Assembly: GCA_963736685.1 (NCBI GenBank)
Contig: CAVTPZ010000018.1
Location: forward strand, 248,001 to 312,000
Source of the DNA: DASUPK01 sp963736685
GTDB lineage: Bacteria > Actinomycetota > Thermoleophilia > Solirubrobacterales > 70-9
Direction: 5' to 3'
DNA: 64,000 nucleotides
Shown here: positions 19,679 through 28,105 of the stretch, in pieces
How the letters are laid out: every line of letters starts with the position of its first letter
Position numbering within the stretch: position 1 is the first letter of the stretch
Position numbers and translations under genes: made by a program
Notes under the pieces: generated by a model
What the model was told of the DNA's origin: nothing
What the model saw: the letters and a program-made list of their open reading frames with translations, nothing else
Database searches by the model: none

Positions 19679-20748
19679 GCCGTCTCCGCCGTCTGCGCCT
19701 CAAGGCGCTGCCGCTTCTCCTCTCCGGACAGAGCGTCGGTGAACTCGTCCAGCTCTCCGCCGAGGACCCGGTCCACCCCACTGGCGGTCAGCTTGACGCG
19801 GTGGTCGGTGATCCGGTCCTGGGGGAAGTTGTAGGTGCGGATCTTCTCCGAGCGCGAGCCGGAGCCCACCTGCGCCTTCCGCTCGGAGGCGATCTCCTTC
19901 TGCTGCTCCTCGATCTCGCGCTCCAGCAGCCGGGCGCGGAGGACCCGCATCGCCTTGTCCCGGTTCTGGTGCTGGGACTTCTCGTCCTGCATCGCCACCA
20001 CGAGGCCGGTCGGCTTGTGTGTGATCCGAACGGCGGAGTCGGTCGTGTTGACGGACTGCCCTCCCGGCCCGGAGGAGCGGTAGACGTCGATCTGGAGGTC
20101 GTTGGGGTCGATCTGGACGTCCACCTCCTCGGCCTCGGGGAGGACGGCGACCGTCGCAGTGGAGGTGTGGATGCGGCCCTGGGACTCGGTCTTGGGCACC
20201 CGCTGGACCCGGTGGGTGCCGCCCTCGTACTTGAAGACGGAGTAGGCGGCGTCGCCCTTGATCGCGAAGGTGACCTCCTTGAAGCCGCCGACCTCCGACG
20301 CGGACTGGGAGAGGACCTCGACCGAGTAGCCGCGCCGCTCGGCGTAGCGGGTCAGCATCTTGAAGAGGTCGCCGGCGAAGAGGGCGGCCTCGTCCCCCCC
20401 GGTCCCCGCCCGGATCTCGACGATCACGTTCTTGTCGTCGTTCGGGTCGCGCTCGACCGTCGCCAGCCGGATCTCCTCTGAGAGCTCCTCGAGCCTCGCC
20501 GGAGCGTCCGCGACCACCTTCTTGAGCTCGGGGTCGTCGCCGTCCTCGGCGAGCAGCTCGCGGGCGCCCTCGAGGTCGTCCTTGAGCGTCAGCCACTCCC
20601 GGGCCAGCCCATGAGCGGGCTCGAGATCGCGGTACTCGCGTCCGACCTCGGCGTAGCGCTCCCGGTCGGCGATCACCTCGGGATCGGACATCTGCCGCTC
20701 GAGCTCGGCGAAGCGGCCCTCGATCTGGTCGACCAGTGCATCGATCAT
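19675..20748 (-). CDS. prfA: Peptide chain release factor 1
   Basis: A 357-residue RF1 that reads UAA and UAG. The catalytic GGQ is at 229-231 (SSGPGGQSVNTTDSAVR). The stop-codon recognition tripeptide is PKT at 185-187 within RVPKTESQGRIHTS, where RF1 has PxT. The frame is intact. The ATG at 20748 overlaps by two bases the ATG proposed for the divergent transporter, leaving almost no room for promoters. Confidence 0.96.
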   Translation of the reverse strand: MIDALVDQIEGRFAELERQMSDPEVIADRERYAEVGREYRDLEPAHGLAREWLTLKDDLEGARELLAEDGDDPELKKVVADAPARLEELSEEIRLATVERDPNDDKNVIVEIRAGTGGDEAALFAGDLFKMLTRYAERRGYSVEVLSQSASEVGGFKEVTFAIKGDAAYSVFKYEGGTHRVQRVPKTESQGRIHTSTATVAVLPEAEEVDVQIDPNDLQIDVYRSSGPGGQSVNTTDSAVRITHKPTGLVVAMQDEKSQHQNRDKAMRVLRARLLEREIEEQQKEIASERKAQVGSGSRSEKIRTYNFPQDRITDHRVKLTASGVDRVLGGELDEFTDALSGEEKRQRLEAQTAETA

Positions 20749-22088
20749 GCTCCCGATTGTCGCGCACGAACCCGATCAAGCCCCGGCTCTTCATCGAACC
20801 CACCCGCGCGGCAGGCCCGGCCGCCACCTGCACGCCTGGCTGCTGCGCCACCGGCCCGCCCTGCTCAGCGCCGGCTACGCCGCGGCGCTGCTCGCGGTGG
20901 TCGGGCCGGGCGTGCTCGCCGGGCTCTCGGACGACGACCCGGCGGGCATCACCACCTATTCGATCCTCGGAGCGAAGTACGGCTACGAGCTGCTCTGGGT
21001 GCTCGCGGTCTCGACCGCCGCGCTGATCGTCTTCCATCTGCTCGGCGCCCGGATGGGGGTGGTCACCCGCAAGGGGCTCCTGACCCTGATTCGCACCCAC
21101 GCGGGACGCGCGACGCCCGCATCGTGCTGGCTGCGCTCGTGATCGCGAACGTCGGCACGATGTGCGCCGAGTTCGCGGGGGTGGCGGCGGGCATGGAGCT
21201 CCTCGCAGGAATCAGCCGCTATGTGACGGTGCCGCTGGCGGGAATCGGCGTCTCCGCGCTGGTGCTGCGCGGCTCCTTTCACCGGGTCGAGCACGTTCTG
21301 CTGGCGCTGAGCGCAGTCTTCGTCACCTACGTCATCTCGGGGTCCTGGCCCACCCCGACTGGGGGGCCGCCGCGAAGGGCCTGGTCATCCCGCACATGCC
21401 GCTGACCCGCGACGCGGTGCTGGTGGCGGTCGCGACGATCGGAACGACCCTGGCCCCGTGGGGACTGGTCTTCATCCAGTCCTATGCCGCCGACAAGCAC
21501 CTGAAGCTGAAGGACCTGCGCTTCGAGAACGTCGACGTGGTCGTCGGGGCGGCTCTCACCGGCATCATCGGCTTCTTCGTCGTCGTGGCCTGCGCCGCGA
21601 CATTGCATCTGAGCGGGATCGAGGTCAACGACGCGAGCGATGCGGCCAAGGCGCTCGAGCCCCTCGCCGGCAGCTCCGCTTCGACCCTGTTCGGCATCGG
21701 GTTCGTGGGGGCAGCCCTGCTGGCCGCGGCTGTGGTTCCGCTCTCGACCGCCTACTCCGTCGCGGAGACCGCCGGCAAGCCCGCCGACGTCAACGACAGC
21801 TTCTCCGAGGCGCCGCTCTTCTACGGGAGCTACGGGGCGGTCGTGCTGATCGCGGCCGTGCTCGTGTTGATCCCGGGCGCCCCGCTGATCCAGATCCTCT
21901 TCCTCTCGCAGGCCCTCAACGCGGTGCTCCTCCTCGTGATGCTGCCGTTCATGCGCCGGCTGGCCCGCGACCGCGATCTGATGGGCGACGAGGCACTCGG
22001 CACGACCGGCCGGATCGTCACCGGGGTCGCCCTGGCCCTGATCGCGGTTTCGGTGGTGGCGCTGGCGGTCCTGACGGTGGCCGGCTGA
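20747..22088 (+). CDS. NRAMP-family divalent metal transporter (frameshifted)
   Basis: A polytopic transporter of about 440 residues when joined. The first-helix metal-binding signature appears as GPGVLAGLSDDDPAGI, a variant of the NRAMP DPGN motif (here DPAG). Later segments include NVGTMCAEFAGVAAGMELL, TTLAPWGLVFIQSYAAD and VVPLSTAYSVAETAG. Frame changes lie near 21113 and 21357. The start is uncertain: the ATG at 20747 has no visible ribosome-binding site. The DPGN variant makes Mn/Fe selectivity uncertain. Confidence 0.82.
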
Positions 22089-22183
22089 CGGCTTCGCCAT
22101 CAAGTCGCGGCCACAAGCGGCCGCCCCGCATGAGTCGCGGCGGCTACGCCGCCGCTCCAAGTGCTGCGGCCTGGTGGCCGCTA
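22089..22183 (-). repeat. Dispersed structured intergenic element, copy 1
   Basis: Read on the minus strand it begins on the TAG stop of the gene at 22181-22641 and ends one base before the convergent transporter stop (22086-22088), so it fills the whole gap. Hairpins: GCGGCC-acca-GGCCGC, then an 8-bp stem GCGGCGGC-gta-GCCGCCGC, then GCGGCC-N6-GGCCGC, then the constant 3' end ACTTGATGGCGAAGCCG. Near-identical copies lie at 36045-36140 and 51516-51614. Either a bidirectional terminator family, a REP-like repeat or a structured RNA. Confidence 0.75.
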
Positions 22184-22641
22184 CGAGGTGCTGCTCGTGA
22201 CCGGCGCCGGCGCCGACTGCTGCGTCGAGTAGCCCGATCCCGAATAGTCACTCGAGCCCGACGAGTAGCCGCTGGAGGAGCCGTAGTAGCCGCCGTATCC
22301 GCCATAGGTCTGCGCGTTGGGGTCGGTCGCGGCGGCGCTGCTCCCCGTGGAGCCGCCGCCGCTCGAAGAGCCGCTCTTCGCGGCGGAGCTCGATGCCTTC
22401 TTCGCCCGGGCGGCGGCCTTCGGGCCGAGCGACGGATCCTTGCCGGCTGCCATCTGCGCCGCGATCAGACCGCCGATCGCCAGCGTCCCGACGACGGCCA
22501 GGTCGCCAGCTTCACGGTCAGCGCCTTGGTCGACTGCAGCGGCCTCCGCGCGGAATAGCGGCGTCGTGGCGCGCGCCTGGGGGTGGGGGCGCTACCATAG
22601 CGTCGCGAGGCCCGCTCCGGATATCGGCGATCGGGGTTCAT
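22181..22641 (-). CDS. Single-span membrane protein with Ser/Gly/Tyr-rich tail (one frameshift)
   Basis: The ATG at 22641 lies inside the TGA of the ferric-reductase-like gene (ATGA). The N-terminus is very basic (MNPDRRYPERASRRYG, RRAPRRRYSARRP), then a membrane span LAVVGTLAIGGLIAAQMA after a one-base frame change near 22502. An Ala/Lys/Ser linker follows and then a low-complexity tail of Gly, Tyr and Ser (YGGYGGYYGSSSGYSSGSS). About 150 residues. No known domain. The operon position suggests that it works with the ApbE/reductase pair, perhaps as a membrane-tethered partner. Confidence 0.65.
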
Positions 22642-23275
22642 CGGACGGGCTCGTAGTCGTAGGAGGGCGCCGGCCTGGAGAGCTGCTCGGAGGGGAGCGG
22701 GATCCGGCGGCGAGGCCGTCCCCGGCCGGCTTTTCGCTCGGCAGCAACCGCACGGCGGCCATGATGGCCAGCGGGGCCACGGTGGCGATCACGATCGTCA
22801 CTAGCCAGAAGGAACGGGCGTCGGTCCCGGCGCCGAGCGTGTGGACGACCGCGAGCCCGTAGACGAGCAGGGTCCAGCGATGGAGCTTTCGCCAGAGTTT
22901 GGGGCCGACCCAGCGACGCACGTAGAAGCTCAAGCCGAGCAACGCCGCCATCCAGCCACCGACGACTCCCAGGCCGGTCCAGAACGGCTTGTGGGACATC
23001 ACGAACGGGATCGCGATCCCGGAGAGGCCGGGCCGCAGATAGGTGTCGCCCAGCAGCACCAGGCCGTGGGCCGCGATGAAGATCAGCGCCGTCAGCGCCG
23101 TCGCCTCGTGCATCTGCTTCAACCGTGCCATCGCGCCGGGGCCCTTGGCCGAGCGCATCGCCATTGCCAGCCCCATGCCGACGGAGACCGCTACGAGGAT
23201 CAGCGCGACCACGCCGAAAGCGCGACTGGCGATCCAGAAGATGTGCTGCCCGGGATCGGTGTAGGAGCTGTTCAC
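22638..23275 (-). CDS. Ferric reductase-like transmembrane haem protein (C-terminal frameshift)
   Basis: GTG at 23275 overlaps the apbE stop (GTGA). About five membrane segments, including FWIASRAFGVVALILVAVSV, TALIFIAAHGLVLLGD and LHRWTLLVYGLAVVHTLGAG. His residues in MHEATAL, AAHGLVL, KLHRW and VVHTLG are candidate haem ligands. This matches the ferric-reductase-like/MsrQ-type domain. A frame change near 22705 gives the end PSEQLSRPAPSYDYEPVR, TGA at 22638-22640. With ApbE it suggests an extracytosolic flavin-dependent electron-transfer chain. Confidence 0.78.
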
Positions 23276-24261
23276 GCCGCCACCGACTCGGCTGTATCCG
23301 TGGGTGGAAGCGCGAGCGGGCCGCAGAGCTCGACCGTTCCGTCGTCGAGGACGAGCAGGCCGCCCTGCTCCGACAGGATCTCCCGCGCCGACTCCGGCCC
23401 CGAGAGGAAGGCCATCTTGGCCAGGGTCTCCGCCTCCAGCGCCGTGGTCCCGAGCGAGGTCGCCTGGATCAGGCCGGTCCAAGCCGGGCGCCCGGTCGAT
23501 GGGTCGAGAAGGTGATGCGCGAAGCCGGCGTCGGTGCGCCAGAGACGCGTCTTAATCCCGCTCGTCGCCACGGCTCCCCGGCCGAGCTTGAACTCGTGGG
23601 CGGGACGTTCCTCGAGGGGATGGTCGATGCGGACCAGCCGCTCGGGCGGTTGCTCTCCGCCGAGACGCAGGTCGCCACCGGCATCGACGACGAAGGACAT
23701 GTATCCACTCAGACGCTCGGCGGCGAGATCCGCAGCGAGGCCCTTGCCGCAACCGCCGGTATCGATCCGGACTCCCGGCGGGCGGGTGACGACCCCGGCG
23801 ACCGCATCGACGGCGACCCCGTTCCAGCGCGAGTCGGCCCGGGCGGCCGCGGACGCACGGTCGGGGGCGGCAGCCAGGGCGTCGACAATGCTCTCCGCGG
23901 GAAGATCGGCCCGCGAGGTCTCATAGCCGACCTCCTCCAGCTCCGCCACCAGGGTCGGGTCGACCAGCCCGCCCGAGCGGCGGGCCGCCCAGAGCGCGGC
24001 ATTGACGGCGGCCGCCAGAGTCGGGCTGACGGAGCAGTCCTCGCCGGGCTCCGAGTTGAGCGCGGAGAGCTCCGAGCCCTCCTCGAACCGGGTCAGCTTG
24101 CGGTGCAGCAGGCGGAGGAAGAACTCAATCTGGATGCCCATCGCCTCGGGCGAGGGAAGGCCGGCCCGGGTGGGAGGGCCGATCAGGACGCGCACATGGG
24201 AACCGAAGAGCTTGAAGCGCCTGTCGGTCTCCACGTAGGGCTGCTCGCTGGTCGAGATCAC
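23272..24261 (-). CDS. apbE: FAD:protein FMN transferase (ApbE)
   Basis: A 329-residue enzyme that attaches FMN to Thr/Ser of extracytosolic redox proteins. Signatures are LTRFEEGSELSALNSEPGED near the N-terminus, RIDTGGCGKGLAADLAAERL in the centre and VVDAGGDLRLGG. The C-terminal segment FAHHLLDPSTGRPAWTG matches the conserved HIxDP(K)TG region. No typical signal peptide, unlike many secreted homologues. First gene of a three-gene operon divergent from a two-component system. Confidence 0.9.
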   Translation of the reverse strand: MISTSEQPYVETDRRFKLFGSHVRVLIGPPTRAGLPSPEAMGIQIEFFLRLLHRKLTRFEEGSELSALNSEPGEDCSVSPTLAAAVNAALWAARRSGGLVDPTLVAELEEVGYETSRADLPAESIVDALAAAPDRASAAARADSRWNGVAVDAVAGVVTRPPGVRIDTGGCGKGLAADLAAERLSGYMSFVVDAGGDLRLGGEQPPERLVRIDHPLEERPAHEFKLGRGAVATSGIKTRLWRTDAGFAHHLLDPSTGRPAWTGLIQATSLGTTALEAETLAKMAFLSGPESAREILSEQGGLLVLDDGTVELCGPLALPPTDTAESVAA

Positions 24262-24308
24262 GGCGCGAATACTCGCTTTCTGCCCTGAAAAGCCCGTAAG
24301 CGGCCGAT

Positions 24309-24321
24309 GAGAGTTCTCTTA
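24309..24321. promoter_or_regulatory. Candidate response-regulator box in the apbE/two-component divergent gap
   Basis: GAGAGTTCTCTTA lies in the 103-bp gap between the divergent apbE and response-regulator genes. The related GAGAACTCTCTTA occurs at 26719-26731 upstream of the ferredoxin gene. The two agree at 11 of 13 positions and differ only at the centre of the GAGA-nn-TCTC palindrome. It is a plausible site for the OmpR-type regulator encoded here. Confidence 0.45.
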
Positions 24322-24364
24322 GGAGATCCGGGGCGCCCTGGGGTGCCCACCTAGCATTGCCGCC

Positions 24365-25042
24365 ATGCGCATTCTGGTGGTCGAGGACGAGCGGCCCATC
24401 GCCGAGTTCGTGCAGCGGGGGCTCGAGGCCGAGGGGTATTCGGTTTCCTGCGCCTACGACGGCGAGGATGGCCTTGCCCTCGCCCGCACGGGCGACTACG
24501 CGCTGATCATCCTCGACGTGCTTCTTCCGAAGCTCAGTGGCCTCGAGGTGATCAGGGCGATCCGCGACGGCGATGAGGCTCTGCCGGTGATCATGCTGAC
24601 CGCCCTCGCCGAGACCGACGACGTCGTCACCGGACTCGACCTCGGCGCGAGCGACTATCTGACCAAGCCGTTCGCCTTCGCCGAGCTGCTGGCGCGCATC
24701 AGGGCCCACCTGCGCCAGCCCGGCCAGGCCAATGCGACGTCGCTGGCGGTCGGGGGGATCAGCCTGGACTTCCGCACCCGCGAGGTCGGCCGGGACGGCC
24801 GCGCCGTGAAGCTGACCGCGCGCGAGTTCGAGCTCCTCGCCTACCTGATGCGCCATCCGGACCAGGTTCTGTCCAGGGCGCAGATCCTGAACGCGGTCTG
24901 GGGATATGACTACGACCCGGGCACCAACGTCCTCGATGTCTACATCGGTTACCTCCGCCGCAAGCTCGCTAAGGCCGACGAGGAGGCGCCGATCCAGACC
25001 GTTCGCTCGGCCGGCTACCGGCTGGTGAGCGCCGATGCGTAG
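24365..25042 (+). CDS. OmpR-family response regulator
   Basis: A 225-residue protein: receiver domain with the acidic pair in VVEDERPI, phospho-acceptor D51 (LIILDVLLPKLSG) and switch Lys in DYLTKPFAF. It is followed by a winged-helix DNA-binding domain with KLTAREFELLAYLMRHP and VYIGYLRRKL. Partner kinase overlaps by 8 bp. The frame is intact. Divergent from apbE, so it may control that redox operon. Confidence 0.93.
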   Translation: MRILVVEDERPIAEFVQRGLEAEGYSVSCAYDGEDGLALARTGDYALIILDVLLPKLSGLEVIRAIRDGDEALPVIMLTALAETDDVVTGLDLGASDYLTKPFAFAELLARIRAHLRQPGQANATSLAVGGISLDFRTREVGRDGRAVKLTAREFELLAYLMRHPDQVLSRAQILNAVWGYDYDPGTNVLDVYIGYLRRKLAKADEEAPIQTVRSAGYRLVSADA

Positions 25043-26471
25043 GTGGGTGCCGCGCGGCATCCGGCTGCGCCTGGTGCTGGCCATCTCCGCGGTCAGCGTG
25101 GCCGCGGTGGCTGCCAGCTTCTTCGCGCTCCATGCGACCACGGCCGCCAACCTGCGCAGCCGGATCGACCGGGAGCTGAACGAGCAGTTCGCGGAGTTCC
25201 AGCAGCGGGTCATGAGCGGAGGGACGGTCACCGATCCGGCGTCGCTGGGGGCGGCGAGCGGCCGATTCGTCGCCGGCCAGCGCTACCACCCGGAGGCGCG
25301 GATCTATCTGATCTCCCCCGAGGGGCTCGCCCCGGTCACCAACCAGACGCGAATCGTCGATGAGGAGCTGACCGAGAGCCGCTCGGGCAACGAAAGCGGT
25401 GAGGCGGACGCGGGCGGAATCGTCACCGCCGGCGATGGGCTGACGACGATCTCGACGGACGAGACCGGGAAGCTGCGGGTCCTGACCCAGCCGGTGACCG
25501 TCGACGGCACCAGGGTGGGCACATTCCGCGTGGCGGATCCGCTCACCTCCGTCGACCAGGCCCTCGACTCGCTGCGCAACCGCTTCATCGCGGTCGGGCT
25601 CGGGGCCCTGCTGCTCTCGGTCGCGATCGCGATCTGGCTGGCGAACCTGATCACGCGGCCACTGCGCCGAATGGCCGCCGTTGCCTCCGCGGTCGACTCA
25701 GGGGACCTGAGCCACCGGATCGACTACAGCGGCGACGACGAGGTCGGGGTGCTCGCCGACTCCTTCAACCACATGATGGACAGGCTCGAGGAGGGCTTTC
25801 GCCTTCAGCGCGACTTCGTCTCCGACGCCTCGCACGAGCTCCGCAGCCCGCTCACCGTCCTCCGCGGCCGGATCGAGCAGCTCGCGGACCACTCGGGGGA
25901 CCGCGAGGCGGTGGAGGTCGAGGCGGAGGAGCTGATGCGCGAGGTGCGCCGGATGGAGCGGCTGACCGAAGACATGCTCACACTGGCCAAGGCCGAGCGT
26001 GGAGGCCTGGTGCAGCCGAGGCGCGTGCCGATCGACGATTTCGTCGACGACCTGCGCCGCGACCTGCCGTTGCTCGGATCGCGCCACTACAACGTGGACT
26101 CGACGCTCCATGGTGAGCTCGAGGCCGACCCCGACCGCCTTGCTCAGGTCCTGCGCAACCTGGTCACGAACGCCGTGCGCCATACGGGCTCGGACGGGCA
26201 CATCGACATTTCGATCGGCTCGGAGAACGGTGCGGCGGTCTTCGCCGTCGCCGACGACGGCACGGGCATCGAGCCGGACCAGCTGGGCCGCATCTTCGAT
26301 CGCTTCCACCGGACCGACGAAGGCCGCAGCCGCGCCGAGGGTGGCAGCGGCCTGGGCCTGGCGATCGCGCGGGCGATCGTCGAGGCGCACGGCGGCACGA
26401 TCAGCGCCAGCTCGATGCCTGGCGAGGGGGCCACCATCCGCTTCCGTATCCCGGGCTACACGCCCGGTTAG
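25035..26471 (+). CDS. Sensor histidine kinase
   Basis: A 478-residue membrane kinase. Membrane spans near 12-31 and 184-206 enclose an extracytoplasmic sensor of about 150 residues; HAMP follows (207-258), then HisKA with the phospho-acceptor H267 (FVSDASHELRSPLTVLRGRI) and a HATPase with NLVTNAVRHTG, DDGTGIEPDQLGRIFDRF and GGSGLGLAIA. Its TAG and the TAA of the convergent ferredoxin overlap as TTAG (26468-26471). Confidence 0.93.
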   Translation: MRRWVPRGIRLRLVLAISAVSVAAVAASFFALHATTAANLRSRIDRELNEQFAEFQQRVMSGGTVTDPASLGAASGRFVAGQRYHPEARIYLISPEGLAPVTNQTRIVDEELTESRSGNESGEADAGGIVTAGDGLTTISTDETGKLRVLTQPVTVDGTRVGTFRVADPLTSVDQALDSLRNRFIAVGLGALLLSVAIAIWLANLITRPLRRMAAVASAVDSGDLSHRIDYSGDDEVGVLADSFNHMMDRLEEGFRLQRDFVSDASHELRSPLTVLRGRIEQLADHSGDREAVEVEAEELMREVRRMERLTEDMLTLAKAERGGLVQPRRVPIDDFVDDLRRDLPLLGSRHYNVDSTLHGELEADPDRLAQVLRNLVTNAVRHTGSDGHIDISIGSENGAAVFAVADDGTGIEPDQLGRIFDRFHRTDEGRSRAEGGSGLGLAIARAIVEAHGGTISASSMPGEGATIRFRIPGYTPG

Positions 26472-26674
26472 GGCGCGATCTGCTCGCCGGTCTCGGCGTC
26501 GATCAGGGTGATCGCATCCGAGGGGCAGGCGCGAGCCGCATCGACCATCTTCCGCAGCGGAGCGCTGCCGACGAGGTGAGCGGTGTCATCGACCTCGAAG
26601 GCCTCTGGGGCGAGCTCGGCGCAGTCGCCGTACGCCAGGCAGGCATCTCTGTCTATGTGGACCCTGAGCTTCAT
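26468..26674 (-). CDS. Small ferredoxin, three-cysteine type
   Basis: A 68-residue ferredoxin. The visible Cys are DACLAYGDCAELAPEAF (C-x5-C) and ARACPSDAI, the pattern of single-cluster [3Fe-4S]-type ferredoxins that often serve cytochromes P450 or other oxidases. No P450 gene is adjacent. The upstream GAGA-nn-TCTCTTA box is shared with the neighbouring two-component/apbE locus, which hints at co-regulation. Confidence 0.88.
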   Translation of the reverse strand: MKLRVHIDRDACLAYGDCAELAPEAFEVDDTAHLVGSAPLRKMVDAARACPSDAITLIDAETGEQIAP

Positions 26675-26718
26675 GTCGCCATGGTCGGCGCGGCGCTTAG
26701 CGGAGGGTAGCCGCCGGT

Positions 26719-26731
26719 GAGAACTCTCTTA
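26719..26731. promoter_or_regulatory. Second copy of the GAGAnnTCTCTTA box
   Basis: GAGAACTCTCTTA lies 45 bp upstream of the ferredoxin start (26674) and just past the stop of the DUF1385 gene. Compare 24309-24321. If real, it joins the ferredoxin to the regulon of the adjacent two-component system. Confidence 0.4.
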
Positions 26732-26732
26732 C

Positions 26733-27740
26733 CTAAGCGACGATCTCGATCGCCTGGTCCCGGTTCTTCTCTTCGTACGGGTCCTCGACGGCGAGCACGC
26801 CCTGGAGCGATCGGATCGCGACCTCGAGCTGGTCGTGGTCGGGCTCGCGGGTCGTCAGGTTCTGAAGCATCAGGCCGGGCCACATCAGGGCTCGAACCCA
26901 GCGCTTGTTGCGGTGCTTGCCGGCCCACTTGATCACCTCGTAGGAGAGCCCGGCGATCAGCGGGATCCCCAGGATGCGAGAGAGGACCAGCCAGTACCAG
27001 GCGGGCAGGCCGATGGGCGCGAAGACGAAGATCGCAAGCACCATCACGATCAGCAGGAAGCTGGTGCCGCAGCGCGGATGGAGGCGCGAGTACTCGGCCG
27101 CCCGGGCCGGGACGAGCTCGTCCCCCGCCTCGAAGCACGAGATCGTCTTGTGCTCGGCCCCGTGGTACTGGAAGACGCGCCGCAGGTCGGGGAGCTTGCT
27201 GATCAGGGCCAGGTAGCCGATGAAGATCGCGGTTCGCAGCACGCCCTCGACGAGCCAGAAGAGGAACGGGGAGCCGAGCTGGTCCTTGATCAGGCTGGTC
27301 GCTCCCACGGGGATGACGAAGAAGAGCCCGATCGCCAGCACCAGCGAGAAGAAGATCGTCAGGCCCCAGGTGAAGCCGCCGATCTCCTCCTCCTCTTCCC
27401 CATCGGCGAGCTGCGCATTCGCCGAGATCGCGAGCGCCCTGAAGCCGATCTTGAGCGACTCCGCCAGCGCCACGACCCCGCGGATGACCGGCACGCGCAG
27501 GATCCGGCTCCGCTTCGCCCAGGAGACGATCGGCTCGGAGGTGACCTGGATCTCGCCCTCCGGGGTGCGGCACGCGACCGACCAGGTCGAGACGCCGCGC
27601 ATCATCACTCCCTCGAGCACCGCCTGGCCGCCGACGGGCGCGTCGCCGACGGCGACGGGCTTGCCGTCCGGCATCCGCTCGGACTGAGCGACGGCCTGCG
27701 GCCGCGATCCGTTCAGCGATGACGCGGGCTCGGTGCTCAA
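26733..27740 (-). CDS. DUF1385 membrane protein (YqhQ-like)
   Basis: A 335-residue protein starting at TTG (27740), overlapping the rpmE stop. It shows the family signature GGQAVLEGVMMRG, several membrane spans (for example TIFFSLVLAIGLFFVIPVG), and FQYHGAEHKTISCFEAGD with RLHPRCGTSFLL, which hold conserved His and Cys. Function unknown. It is commonly found beside rpmE and prfA in Actinobacteria and Firmicutes; here prfA lies 6 kb away. Confidence 0.85.
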   Translation of the reverse strand: MSTEPASSLNGSRPQAVAQSERMPDGKPVAVGDAPVGGQAVLEGVMMRGVSTWSVACRTPEGEIQVTSEPIVSWAKRSRILRVPVIRGVVALAESLKIGFRALAISANAQLADGEEEEEIGGFTWGLTIFFSLVLAIGLFFVIPVGATSLIKDQLGSPFLFWLVEGVLRTAIFIGYLALISKLPDLRRVFQYHGAEHKTISCFEAGDELVPARAAEYSRLHPRCGTSFLLIVMVLAIFVFAPIGLPAWYWLVLSRILGIPLIAGLSYEVIKWAGKHRNKRWVRALMWPGLMLQNLTTREPDHDQLEVAIRSLQGVLAVEDPYEEKNRDQAIEIVA

Positions 27741-27943
27741 CGGGCGCGCTTGGCGGCCCGGCGACGGAATCGCTCGACCCGTCCGCCGGTGTCAACCAGC
27801 TTCTGCTTGCCCGTGTAGAACGGGTGGCACTGAGAGCAGATCTCCACATGAAGCTCGGGCTTCGTGGAGCGCGTATAGAAGTCGTTGCCGCACGAGCAAT
27901 GGACGTGCGAGAGGACGTATTCGGGATGGATTTCAGTCTTCAT
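27737..27943 (-). CDS. rpmE: Ribosomal protein L31, zinc-binding form
   Basis: A 68-residue protein MKTEIHPEYVLSHVHCSCG with zinc ligands in HCSCGNDFYT and EICSQCHPFYTG. This is the Cys-containing form that is usually replaced by a paralogue under zinc limitation. The start at 27943 is preferred over the in-frame ATG at 27952 by family N-termini. Confidence 0.95.
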   Translation of the reverse strand: MKTEIHPEYVLSHVHCSCGNDFYTRSTKPELHVEICSQCHPFYTGKQKLVDTGGRVERFRRRAAKRAR

Positions 27944-28020
27944 CGCGTTCAAGTCTAGCCAGGCTCAGGAACACGGCCGCGAGCCGCAAGGAGCGGCCCC
28001 GTTATGTGAGGCGGCTCACG

Positions 28021-28063
28021 TTGACATACAGACTGTAGGTCAGATATACATACAGCCTGTATG
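28021..28063 (+). promoter_or_regulatory. Promoter with two palindromic operators before the SnoaL/hydrolase operon
   Basis: TTGACA (28021-28026), 18-nt spacer and TATACA (28045-28050). Operator 1, CATACAG-a-CTGTAGG (28025-28039), overlaps the -35 edge. Operator 2, CATACAG-c-CTGTATG (28049-28063), is a perfect 7-1-7 palindrome overlapping the -10. The centres are 24 bp apart. Such placement implies repression by a dimeric regulator, but no regulator gene is adjacent. Confidence 0.7.
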
Positions 28064-28105
28064 CGAGAGAGGGCACTGATGGCGACCCACCAAGGAGGAA
28101 CGCCG

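Noticed and set aside
27960..28015. GC-rich hairpin-like segment before the SnoaL promoter as another copy of the dispersed element
   Set aside because: It shares only short GGCCGC/GCGGCC words; neither constant end is present.
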